A stretch of DNA of 64,000 nt from Lunularia cruciata (lineage: Eukaryota; Streptophyta; Marchantiopsida; Lunulariales; Lunulariaceae), in NCBI GenBank assembly GCA_948567375.1, contig OX419762.1:55905034-55969033 (forward strand), in the 5' to 3' direction. A program made the translations under genes and the position numbers. Below are positions 23,051-32,995 of the stretch, piece by piece; the stretch's first letter is position 1; the number at the start of each line of letters is the position of its first letter. The notes below the pieces were generated by a model. That model was not told the origin of the DNA. It saw only the letters and a program-made list of their open reading frames with translations, and did no database searches.

Positions 23051-23518
23051 TTGATTAGTTCCAATAGGATTGAAGGCTCGACCTATGCAAGTTTGATTCA
23101 CTTGCAAGGGACTATATCTAATTGGGGTTGTAGGATTTTGGTTGATTCTGGAAGTTCAGAGGAATGCATGTCTATGCAAGTAGCAAAGGAAATGTGTATT
23201 CATATCAAGCCAATGACTGGCAGTAGTTTGGTGATGGCGGATGGTAGAAAGGGTTATGCATTCCGCACCTCGCATCCTATTACCTTCAAGATTGGGAAGG
23301 AGTATTTGGAGTGTATGAGGTTTGTAGTGGCACCTCTATATTATGATATCATTCTGGGTCTACCTTGGCTTGAACATCATAAGGTTCAATTTGATTGGAC
23401 CCAATGCCAAATTCAAGTACAACACCAAGGTAGGAATTTCCGATTAGGTTGTCTAGCACCTCTGAGTAAGACACCTAAGAATAGTAATCCCAAGATAGGA
23501 AGTTTGTCAAGAAGGTAG
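23051..23518 (+). pseudogene. B3 aspartic protease domain
   Basis: An open stretch of 155 codons with the retropepsin active site RILVDSGSS (about 23137-23160) and the flap/C-terminal motif YYDIILGLPWLEHH. This enzyme cuts the polyprotein. The domain looks intact but is cut off by stops at both ends from gag and RT, so it is not expected to be made as part of a full Pol. Confidence 0.85.
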
Positions 23519-23652
23519 CCATAGAGCAAACTTGGAAGGGAGATGAGTCCCAAGATGAGAATTTTACCAAGAAGACAACCAAGGAGCAAGCTTGGAAGAG
23601 AGATGAATCCCTAGAAGGTAAGTTTATTAGTAAAGCAGCCATAGAGCAAGCT

Positions 23653-25100
23653 TTGGAGGAAGATAAGTCGGTATTTATGATGTGGATCAAGCCGATTGCA
23701 CAAGAAAAATCTATAGAGGGCCAAGAGCCTCATCAAGCAATGGTTGATTGCATAGTTAAGGAGTTTGAGGACGTGTTTCTGGATGATCTACCAAAGGGAT
23801 TACCCTCTAATCGAGGTATGCCCTTCAAGATTGAGTTATTGCCAGGGAGTACTCTAGTGAGTAGACCAATCTATCGGCTCTCACCAAAGGAGTTGGAGGA
23901 GTTGCAAACAACACTTACAGAGTTGTTGGAGAAGGACTTCATATGACATAGTACCTCTCCTTGAGGAGCGCCAATACTATTTGTTCCAAAGAAGGACGGA
24001 GGACTTTGTTTTTGTATTGATTATCGTGGGCTCAATAAGCAAACCATGAAGAATGCATATCCCTTGCCTCAGATTGATGACTTGCTTGATCAACTAAGTA
24101 GAGCACACTACTTTTCCAAGTTGGATCTTTGTAGTGGCTATTGGCAAATTCTTGTTGATAGAAAGGATGTGCAAAAGACTGCCTTTCACACAAGGTATGG
24201 GCATTTTGAGTGGAGAGTTCTACCTTTCGGACTCACTAATGCTCCAGCAATCTTCATGGATTAGATGCATCAGGTGTTGGATGGAATATTGGATTGGTCC
24301 ATAGTGGTGTTCTTGGATGATATCTTAATCTATAGCAAGACAGAGGTAGAATACATGAATCATGTGCCAGAAGTCCTAAGACGACTACAATAATTGAATT
24401 TTATTGCAAGAAGTCAAAGTGTGCCTTTTGGTAGAAGGAGGTTACCTTTTTGGGGCATGAAATCTCATCAGAGGAGATCAAGATGGAAGAAGAGAAGATC
24501 AAGGTCATTACTGATTGGCCTACCCCAAAAGATGCTAAAGAAGTACGGGCATTCAATGGATTGGCCAACTTTTACCGACGGTTCATCCACTATTATACTC
24601 ATGTGGCTGCACCATTGACTGACCTCTTAGGAAAGGACTCAAGCTTCCAGTGGACCACCAAGAATGAAGAAACATTCCAAAAGTTAAAGCATATAGTGTC
24701 TTCAAGACCCAATCTTCAACCATATGATCCCCAACTACCTTGTGTGGTTGATTTTGATGCTTCTAACTTTGCAATTGGAGTTATGTTGCAACAGGAATTC
24801 CTCGATGGACTACATCACATTGCCTTTGTGTCTCACCGACTAAATATAGCTGAAAGAAATTACTCTCCTCGAGATTGGGAACAACTTGCAATGGTATATG
24901 CCACCAAGGTATGGAGGCATTATCTCTTGGGGAAACAAGTGATCATGCGAACTGATCACAAGCCATTGTTGCAGACCCTACACTTGGAGCACATGAAGAG
25001 TCGATATCATCAATGGGAAGAGCTTCTCCAATTGTTTGATATCAAACTTGAGTACAAACCAGATTGGTTCCACATCATCCTTGATGCTCTATCACAATGA
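23653..25100 (+). pseudogene. B3 reverse transcriptase and RNase H
   Basis: RT begins with FEDVFLDDLPKGLPSNRG (about 23765-23820) and RPIYRLSPKELEEL. It continues with [18 protein letters not shown] (24046 on), [13 protein letters not shown] and the catalytic VVFLDDILIYSK (about 24304-24340). The connection and RNase H follow in 24450-25100, with VVDFDASNFAIG and MRTDHKPLLQ. Stops at about 23944, 24264 and 24393 and a frameshift before 24450 disable it. All catalytic aspartates that I can locate are present. Confidence 0.9.
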
Positions 25101-25199
25101 CCTGATTTGAAGGCTTTTCCTCTCATCACGGTGGCAATTTTGATGGTATCAATTGACCCCAAGGTCCATAACGAGTTTTGATCAGCTCTACAACAAGAT

Positions 25200-26390
25200 C
25201 CTTTCTTCCAAGTAGTACATGGTCATCTGACAGCATGCAGCCAGGAGTAATACACTTTCTCCTTCAAGGAAGGCCTTCTATTCCATGCGGACCAGATCTA
25301 TGTTCTAGCCAAAGGTGATCTTTGACTTGTGTGCCTTCAAGAAGCCCATGATTTACCAATAGTTGGTCACATGGGAGTAGACAAGATGTTTGGGACTTTG
25401 TCCCTCCAATGCCAATGGTGGTGGCCCAACATGACACAAGATGTTTTTACACCCTCCAATGCCAATGGTGGTGGCCCAACATGACACAAGATGTTTGGGA
25501 CTTTGTCTAATTGTGTCCAATTGTGTGAGAGTTGTCAACATAACAAGACCAGTAACCAAAAGCAGATCGGACTCCTTCAGCCACTTCCCATTCCAACTAC
25601 TTGTTGAGAACATGTGAGCTTAGATCTCATCACCTCCTTACCCAAGACACAACAAGGTCACACAACAATTGTGGTGTTTGTGGATAAGCTTAGTAAGCAA
25701 ATTCATTTGGCACCAATGGTTGATATTGTGGATGCTCCAACCTTGGCGCAACTCTACTTTGATAATGTCTTCAAGCATCATGGGATGCCACTTGTACTCA
25801 TCTCCAACCGTGATCCTTGCTTCATCGGAAAGTTTTGGCAAGCACTCTTCCAACTACTTAGCACCAAGCTTGCTTTGTCCACAACCTATCATCCTCAAAC
25901 TGATGGAAAAACTGAACATGCAAATTGCACCTTGGAAGATATGCTTTGTGCTTTCATCAACATTCACCATACCAATTGGGATCAATGTCTTGCAATTGCA
26001 AAGTTTGCATACAATAATTCTAAACAGGCAAGCACCAGATTCTCTCCTTTCTTTCTCAATTTTGGCCAAGATCTGCTTGTCCCAGATTCTCTTCTTGCTC
26101 CTCCTTTGTCTCAAGTCCTCCCCATACTTCAACCTTCTTGACCACCATCTCCGAATCTCTCCAACAAGCCCAATCTCACCTCCTTGTTGCTCAGAATTGT
26201 CAAAAACAATATGCGGACCATCATTGTCGTGATCTCACTTTGGAAGTTGGTTATAAAGTTATTTTATCCTCTAGTAATCTACCCCTCACACTTGATACCC
26301 AAGTTTGTAAACTTACTCTTAATTGGATAGGACCTTTTGATGTCACCCAAATTGTCTCTCCTTTTGCTTATTGACTTGCTTCGCCTTGTC
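25200..26390 (+). pseudogene. B3 integrase
   Basis: The zinc-binding region (HMGVDKMFG ... CESCQ, about 25365-25545) contains an internal duplication near 25402-25496. The catalytic core is open in 25614-26141. The DDE residues are visible in SLDLITSLP/VVFVDKLSK, LISNRDPCF, and the glutamate of TDGKTEHANCTLEDML. A C-terminal part with VGYKVILSSSNLPL and NWIGPFDVTQIV (GPF/Y motif) follows in another frame. The integrase inserts the cDNA. Stops and the duplication make this copy defective. Confidence 0.88.
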
Positions 26391-26394
26391 ATAT

Positions 26395-26700
26395 GTGCAT
26401 CTATCCTCTCTTTCATGTTTCCAAGTTGAAACCCTTTGTATCTAACCCCTCTTCTTTCTCCTCTTGAGTCCAACCTCCTCCTCCTTCTATCCCTATCAAT
26501 GATCATGAGGAGTGTGAAGTTGATCGTGTCCTTGCATATCGCCACATCCAACGAGGACGTTGCCACCATACGGAGAACAAGGTCCTTTAAAAAAAGTACC
26601 CCCTTCATGATGCCACATGGAAACCTCTTTTTCACCTCCAAAATACACAAATGGCCATCCAAGAGTTTGAAGCTTCAATGGCAACAAGGACGTTACTAAC
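26395..26700 (+). pseudogene. B3 C-terminal chromodomain
   Basis: In the frame running from HVSKLKPFV, the sequence shows EVDRVLAYRHIQRGR, then TENKVL and YPLHDATWKPLFHLQ, ending IQEFEA near 26670. This is the chromodomain layout (aromatic/hydrophobic strand, W-KGY-like core, helix starting ATWEP). The tryptophan of the WKGY core is replaced by a stop. It is homologous to the corresponding parts of B1 and B2. It supports classification as a chromovirus. Confidence 0.8.
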
Positions 26701-26716
26701 TAGCGGTGGGAGAATA

Positions 26717-27135
26717 TGTAAAAGTATGGAGTTTAGCGACATAGTTAGTAAGGCTAATGAAGTAGAGAATAAGCCAAATTAGCCTAGAATATTTAGCAAA
26801 AGCATCTAGGAAGCTTCTTGGGAACCTTCCCGACTAGTTAACTTATGCTCCAAGCAAGTAGCTTCTAGAAGGAAGCTTCTAGAAGCTTCTAACTAGCTTA
26901 GCTTGCACGCCAAGTAGGCGGCTTCTAGAAGGAAGCTTCTTGAGAAGCTTCTTAGTTAACTTGGTTTGCACTTTAAATAAGCGGCTCAAGGAAGCTTCTT
27001 GAGAAGCTTCTCAAGGGCCTTGTATGCTACATATAAATACCAAAGCCAAAGCACATGCTAGGCATTTCCCTCATTCAAGTGTCCCAATGTGAGTTTCCAT
27101 TCTCCTATTTCTCTCCTTGGATTTGGTCTTTTACA
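26717..27135 (+). repeat. 3' LTR of B3
   Basis: TGTAAAAGTATGG...TTTTACA after PPT-like agcggtgggagaatat. It contains a perfect four-unit array at 26872-26889. Confidence 0.93.
26872..26889 (+). promoter_or_regulatory. Perfect four-unit heat-shock-element-like motif
   Basis: GAAgcTTCtaGAAgcTTC. Identical 18-mers lie in the LTRs of B1 (3722-3739) and B2 (11161-11178). Confidence 0.5.
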
Positions 27136-27140
27136 CATAA

Positions 27141-27976
27141 CATGAATTCTGAAATTTACTCCTTTGGTAATTGGTTCCTTGGGCCATCTTTCCTCCTTCT
27201 TCAGCTTGCACTACATTGGCAGGATCTTTGTAGTCTTTGTCCATTTCCAATTGTTCTTCCTCTTCTTGAGTGAGTTCCTCCTCTCCTTTGGCTTTGGGCT
27301 ACACTTCACTCTAAAGATGTTCTCTTTCAACCTCCACTTACTCTTCTTTGAGGCCCTTTGCTTCTTGATTGGAACTAGGAGGAGCTCCAAGTCAATGCAA
27401 AGTCTCTAGTATCCTCTTAGTCTTTGTTCTAATTCTCTTGTCCTTTGCTTTGCTTTGGATTTTGAGTAGATTGTGCATCTCAATACTACTCTATTTGTTT
27501 TAGACCTAATGCCTATACTTGCAATGTGAAGGATACTTCTTCTTCTTCTTCTATGTCTTTGGCTTCTCTTCGAAAGTCACATGAATCATGTATGGATATC
27601 CCTTGGGTCTCTTGGATATCTCCTTGTGAACTCTTATTTTTGGAAAAAAAATTCTATTCTTTTTCTTTTATTTTGTATGTAGAAAGGAAGGAATAAATGT
27701 AAATGAGAGAAGTTGAGGTTATTTGGGTAGTTGTGTTCCCACAAAGAGAGTGATTGGGTTTACTCCAAAGAGTCAAGGGAGTCCTTTGCAATAAGTGGAA
27801 GTTCACTTCAAGTGAAGGGTGAGAACTTCACTTTGATTGAGTGAAGGATGCCATACTCAAAGTGAGGGATGCCTTGATGCACTTAGAGGAAGTAGGTTGA
27901 CCACTCACTTGGAGGACATAATGAGAACAACTTTGAAAGTGAGTTTGGGAGACTTGGTCCAAAGTTCTTCTAAGTG
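27141..27976. other. Spacer with a Glu/Lys-rich ORF remnant on the minus strand
   Basis: The minus strand at about 27150-27310 reads as acidic, lysine-rich sequence (KAKGEEELTQEEEEQLEMD), similar in style to 40190-40300. The rest (27500-27976) has no recognised gene. It is probably a further relic of the unidentified coiled-coil repeat. Confidence 0.4.
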
Positions 27977-27981
27977 AGTGG

Positions 27982-28086
27982 TGTCGTGCGTATATACATC
28001 GCTAAACAACATACATCGCTGTCAACATCATACACTATAGAAGCACAACTCACACATAAGTCATACATATACTCTAAAGTGCCACA
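27982..28086 (-). repeat. Outer copy of 105-bp direct repeat at the F1 3' end
   Basis: tgtcgtgcgtatatacatc...gtgccacaa. It is nearly identical to 28539-28644. The same pair flanks the LTR body of F2 (42634-42738, 43143-43249). Confidence 0.9.
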
Positions 28087-28538
28087 ATAATCAGATTGCA
28101 TAACACTCTCAACTCAACTCAACTCAGATCAGTACTTGACCTATCACTCTATAAACTGCCAACAACAAGGCACTGATTACAGTCAAGCCACACCCACTCA
28201 AGCATAGAGAATCCAGGTGACGCTCACCGGCCTCTGTCCACCATAGCCAGGAACTTGAAGGCTCAACATCAGAGAAGTGAGCTCTCTGGAGCTCACTTTG
28301 AAACTATACCCCTTGGACTCAAGCTAGCATTGAAACCCTAATGGTCCCGCTGATAGCACACTCAACGGTGTGAATGGTGCAAAGTGACGGTGGGCCCCAC
28401 CGTGAATTCAGTACCCCGAACACCAAATCTGCCCATCGGAAAGTAGTCTTTGAGATATTGCTGAAATAACTCTAACTACTATCATTGGAACTCCAGTGTC
28501 CGAGCATCTAGATGCGGCACTACAAATGGCGTGATAGC
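28087..28538 (-). repeat. F1 3' LTR body
   Basis: Matches 35953-36403 over its full length, with about 40 differences by eye. In plus orientation it starts taatcagattgcataac and ends ggcgtgatagc. Confidence 0.9.
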
Positions 28539-28644
28539 TGTCGTGCATATATACATCGCTACACAACATACATCGCTGTCAACATCATACACTATAGAAG
28601 CACAACTCACACATAAGTCATACATAGACTCTAAAGTGCCACAA
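28539..28644 (-). repeat. Inner copy of 105-bp direct repeat at the F1 3' end
   Basis: It separates the internal region from the 3' LTR body. No copy flanks the 5' LTR body at 35953-36403. Confidence 0.9.
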
Positions 28645-28812
28645 TCGCCTCCCTAGCTGGCCGTTAGGTCCCTCTAACTCCAGATAGCCATCTACTCTAA
28701 GTATATGGTATACCCTCTAATGGGCAAAGATCAGGAGGCCGGGTGCTATGGAGCCCCATCGTTAGTTGCCTGTCTGCAATCTATACCATATAAAGAATGA
28801 ACTAGCTATATG

Positions 28813-29145
28813 TCAAGTACATCTAGGACATAACCATTGTCCTTGAGGAACCACCGTGAGGGGAGGAGTCATACAAGCCATATGCCATCCTCTCGAACAG
28901 CTATCACACACTAACATAGTAGCAGCTCCACCAAAAGAGCCACATAATATACACCTCAAGCCTACACGTACAAGTGCCAAGCTTGGATCCATAATACCAT
29001 CAATGTTTGGAAGGTGGCAGGGCGCACAATTGCGCACATGATCCTTCCAAACAACACCATCACGTCCTTCTAACACAAGGACTCCAGATGGCAAAACCTT
29101 GCGCACTCTCAAGATAGTGCGGCCTGTAGAAACATCAAGTGTCAT
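28813..29145 (-). pseudogene. F1 Pol C-terminus with PHD finger
   Basis: The piece is open for 110 codons and ends at a natural stop. After an SH3-like integrase tail (TILRVRKVLPSGVLVLEGRDG) it has a complete C4-H-C3 PHD pattern in its last 50 residues. The ligands are CILC, CDSC, the histidine of GWHMAC and that cysteine, then CPRC. The tryptophan two residues before the last CxxC (QWLCPRC) is also typical. PHD fingers read histone tails, often methylated H3K4. In this position, where chromoviruses carry a chromodomain, it may guide integration. All zinc ligands are intact. F2 has a damaged homologue at about 42300-42455. Confidence 0.9.
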
Positions 29146-29159
29146 CGGTGTTGTCTGCT

Positions 29160-30240
29160 GTAGATATACATAATCGCCTGGATGAAATCGACGGATTGAG
29201 GGTCTATAACCTCCTCCTTGAATGTTAGCATAGCGTAAAGTATCTCTATGCTAAGCAATCACCAAGTTCACAAAGGCCATCGGCATCACTCTCCGAAAGA
29301 TCTCTGCCCACTGAGAACATGCGCTCATCCATACATTGGGGTCATCCAAGTCCAAAACTACAATAGCATCTCAACAAAGAGCTGCAGGTAAATCAAGATC
29401 TCGTCCATAGAGTAGAAAGTATGGAGAGAAGGATGTTAAGGAAGCTTGCCGGCTGAACCGATAGCCCACGGCCAACCAAGGTAATTGGAGATCCCAATCT
29501 CCCAAGTAGCCTCTCTGCAAACCATACTTTTGCAATCCTCTCTTCACCGTCTGAACCACTCTCTCTGCTAAGCCATTTGCCTCAAGGTGATCTTGGGAAG
29601 TAGTACAATGATCAATCAAAGCCTTGTCACACAAGACCTGAAACTCTCCCAAGAACTCTGTACCCTGATCAGTCAAAACCTCAACTAGTGCACCAAAATG
29701 ACTAAGAACTCGGTCTAGGAACGAGTAAGCTGTCCCTTCACTAGACTTGTCAAGAAGTGCCACCAACTCAATCCACTTGGAGAAGTGTTCCACCATCACC
29801 AAAACATACCGATGATGTCTCACAGTCAGCAATAAAGGTCCGGCAAAGTCCAAAGTCCAACGGTAACCCAATCCCTTGATAGGTAATGGGTGTAATTGTG
29901 GCATAAGAGCATTGAATGATGCTCTAACTCGGTCACAAACCACACATCTGGCAACAAACTACTGTACCTTGGTCTGCATACCGTGCCACCAATAATGACT
30001 CTGGAGTAAGTTATATGTATGCTTTACTCCAAAATGTCCTAGCTCCTCATGAGCATGACGGACCAACTGTGGTCTTTGTGATGGAAGTGGTACTACTTGC
30101 ACTCTACCATCCTCCCATACACGCAAAAGATGTCTACCTTCCAATCTGAACCGTCTGGCTCACTGAAGAACACGATCTCTCTCCTTGGCCCCAACTGTGC
30201 CACCCACAACACCAATGCAAAGATAGTCCATCACTAAGAC
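29160..30240 (-). pseudogene. F1 integrase
   Basis: The zinc-binding HHCC region spans about 30080-29930 (HAHEELGHFGVKHT, then CVVCDR). The catalytic core is in 29943-29371, with the first aspartate in WTLDFAGP, the second in EVLTDQGTEF and the glutamate in NGLAERVVQTV. The downstream tail has FHPGDYVYLQQ (about 29170). It has stops at about 29958 and 29370, and a further one in between the core and tail. The core resembles plant Ty3/gypsy integrases and matches F2 closely. It lies directly after the RT/RNase H gap. Confidence 0.88.
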
Positions 30241-30299
30241 ATCATCATGAATGTCTTGCTGAACTGTACCAATATCTTCACTCTCTAGATCTGTGTACC

Positions 30300-30485
30300 A
30301 CCAAAGCCTCTACAAATATACACAAAAAGGCCGATGCATGCCAACCTGGCACCATACCCTAAAATGTGACTCCTCAAGAACCTCCAAACCCTCCGTCTTT
30401 CCTCTCTAGTAAGCTTGGGTCCAAGATCTAGCTCCCAAGTATCCTCTGTAACTATAGTAGGAGTGGAAGACGTACTGACTGACTG
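30300..30485 (-). pseudogene. Remnant at the RT start, RT and RNase H missing
   Basis: After the methyltransferase, the minus strand shows ELDLGPKLTREERRRVWRFL (about 30440-30375), the usual stretch just before RT in gypsy Pol. Within about 70 bp the sequence passes to WWYTDLESEDIGT, a segment typical of the RNase H-integrase linker. No RT (YxDD-type) or RNase H motif is present between protease and integrase. An internal deletion near 30310-30370 explains this best. Confidence 0.65.
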
Positions 30486-30805
30486 CTACACTGGGCCCTT
30501 GGGAGCAATAGTGTCATGCTCCCGACCACTAGAGGTCCCAACCTCTGTATGAAAAACTCCCTCCACTCTGGCTGCAAGCACCACACGTCCTCTAGCTACA
30601 TTCCATGTGGACCAAGGGTGTAATCCAAGTAGCCCACGCTCACCTGGATGGACTCCAAGTAGACCACTCTCCCTAGTAGCTACTGGATGTGTCCCAAGAA
30701 TACCATGTCCACTCGGTCCATCGCCCCCAGCATGTGCCTGAATCGTCTCAATAGGCACAGGGCTCACAAGTGTCCGAGTGGTGATGCCTATCAAGCGCAT
30801 CCTAC

Positions 30806-31889
30806 ACTGCTCTGCCAAGCCAAGGCTCACAATCCAGGTCAAACAATTCAAGTCCATAGCCTGTCCTAACACCTGACGCCTGGATGCCTCTAACACTGCT
30901 GGAACAGCGGTAATACCAGTACAAAAACCTATCACCCGTGCTCTCTCTTCAGCATTGGGCTCCACCAATTGCTATAACTATGAGTCCCAAACAAGTCCAG
31001 GTCCTCCCTCTCGAAAAGCATGAGAGCCTGGGAAACTCATGAGTGTGGCAAATGCGGCTCTAGGCTGTCCAACTAGGTTCACCACTGCCATAGGTGACCT
31101 ATCAGCCACTACCACTGTCTGAGACTGACGCCCAACATCCAAGATATCATCAACAAGGATGTGGTCAAGTCATTGAATCACATCATAAGCATGCTGTAGA
31201 ACTTCTCTAGGCAAGAGGTTTGTCCACCAAAGACAAAGACAATGAGCCCGTGATCCCACTCTGGCTACATCTAACAATACAGTAGGTCCCATCCAAGAAT
31301 GGACCTGATGTGTACTTGCCACCACTCTAGTGCAAGAATCACCCATCAAGGGAACGTTCTCCAAAAGGTAAGCTAGAGAAACAGACTGATGAACCTAGAG
31401 ATGTCATAGTATCCGTAACATCTCCCAAAACACACCAGAACGAGGATCTTGAAGACCCAAACTGCGGCCCGCACGTGTATGTCCTTGTCATGGCCATCCA
31501 GAAATAACCAAGTGAATAGGCCCATGTCTCTCTAGGTCATGCACCCCCAGTAAGGAAATGTCTCCTGGTAAGGCCTTCTGGTAACCTCTGACTACTGATA
31601 TTGGTAATAACTCCAGGTACCGATAGGCCAGGTGTGCTACATGATGTAGAGAGACTTGCCTAGCAATCTCATCTCTCTCTACATACAATTACCTTTGTAC
31701 TCGGATACCCACCTGTAACATCGCAACTAGTCCGATGCTGATCTCACCAAACAACTCCAATAGGCATATCCCCTCTATTGGATACTGCCAAGCAATGAGT
31801 GTGGTATCCAGAGGTGTCAAAGCAATCGCCTCTAGAGGCTCATCCTCACACTCATCTCCTAATGGTACGAAGGCTCCACTCCAAGCCTT
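30806..31889 (-). pseudogene. C5-cytosine DNA methyltransferase domain in F1
   Basis: Read on the minus strand, the domain has the C5-MTase motifs in order. Motif I (SAM binding) is LLELFGEISIGL (about 31768-31730). Motif II is YVERDEIARQ. Motif IV is LVISGWP-stop-QG, where the stop TGA at 31488-31490 takes the place of the catalytic cysteine. Motif VI is LLENVPLMG (ENV at 31353-31361). Motif VIII is VGSRAHCLCLWWTN (31217-31258). The C-terminal part has VEPNAEERARVIGF and motif X RRQVLGQAMDLN (about 30845-30880). Spacing and the VxxxHRxRxxWTN-like motif VIII recall the DNMT3/DRM branch. At least five in-frame stops (about 31690, 31488, 31409, 31400, 31166) disable it. The usual enzyme transfers methyl groups from SAM to cytosine C5. 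Confidence 0.85.
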
Positions 31890-32269
31890 CTACACCAACT
31901 GATCTGCATACTGCTGCAATGCCTCCTCTAAACTCCACAATGGAACATCCAAGGTGGATGGAACAATCCCACTTGTACTCCAAAGCCGAGTGATCTCCTT
32001 TGGTACTGGAGTATCCTCTGCATGGGTGTTCTCCTCCAACAAGTCACCAAGCCAAGTAACTGCACCACTGAAAGCTAAAATTGATGTTGCCATGGTCCCG
32101 GACTGTAGTGAGCCAAGACTGCCACTACTAAAGCTTACTGGTAGACAACATACCCGTCCCTCACCAGACTGCCAACCAAGTCTATAAGAGGCTGTCTCCT
32201 CCCAATAGGCAATGCTGAAACCCATGGGGTATAACACTGCTCCTCCAACTAGCACATCATAGGACTCAG

Positions 32270-32974
32270 CTATTGTCGCAATAGCTTGAGCTCTCCCCAC
32301 CAAGCTATCAGTCGGATGACCAGGCTGAACCTAGACAACAAGCTCTCCACATGTGATGTATTGTGTCGAACCACCACAAGAGATGTATGGATCTGAAATG
32401 GACACCTCTCCACATCGGTCTTCTGTAACTCCAGACCAACAACTGCAGCCTTCCTTAACATAAGGGGTTGCGCACCAGAGTCTAACAAGACTCTTTGTGG
32501 TGTATAGACCTTCCCTGAAGGTCCCACCAAACAAAAAATCCCCTTCTGGTTATCCAATAGGACAACACTAGGTGTAAACCGTGCTCTCTCAAAGGCCGGT
32601 CTAGCTGGCAACTCCTCTAGTCTAGCCGTTGCTGCCTGCCATAAACCACTGGTCGCTGAACAGATCCCATGCTCCTCAACCAAGTCAGCTCCACTACCAA
32701 CCACCTCTGCTCTAGTAGTAGGAACTGCACCATCCCTACTCTCATACAACATGGCAGCCAACCGGAATACTAGGGCTGGGTCAACTCCCAATGTAAACAT
32801 ATCACTGGCCAAAAACAAAGGACGCCACATAATCAGCTGAGCCACCCCCAACATCATGCTAGACTCAGTCTTTGTAGTAGCAGGTGGCTGACTAGCAGGT
32901 AGTCCATCATGTACTCCATCACCACCTACCACACCTACACTGGGACGTCTAGGAACCATGGATGTCGTCTGCAA
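32270..32974 (-). pseudogene. F1 aspartic protease region
   Basis: The stretch is open for 234 codons. The retropepsin active site is RVLLDSGAQPL (Asp codon at 32480-32482), preceded by a beta-strand-like segment FCLVGPSGKVYTP. The N-terminal 150 residues are a gag-protease linker with no recognised domain. The 31890-32303 stretch downstream continues the protease (DVLVGGAVLYPMGFS, like the DILLGxxxL motif). Frame breaks near 32270 separate it from the methyltransferase. Confidence 0.8.
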
Positions 32975-32995
32975 TGCCTCAGATAGCGTGAAAGA

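Larger units (their letters stand above)
21404..27140 (+). mobile_element. Complete chromovirus B3, TSD cataa
   Basis: LTRs lie at 21409-21847 and 26717-27135, with perfect 5-bp duplications cataa at 21404-21408 and 27136-27140. A primer-binding site is at 21849-21860 and a PPT lies before 26717. The interior codes for gag, protease, RT/RNase H, integrase and chromodomain in the plus direction, and is the best preserved of the three B copies. LTR identity is visibly below 100% (439 against 419 bp), so it is not a very recent insertion. Confidence 0.95.

Noticed and set aside
30486-30968. Minus-strand ORF of 160 codons as a separate gene
   Set aside because: Its first third is the methyltransferase C-terminus (motif X), and the rest is the linker towards RT. 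It is part of the F1 Pol.
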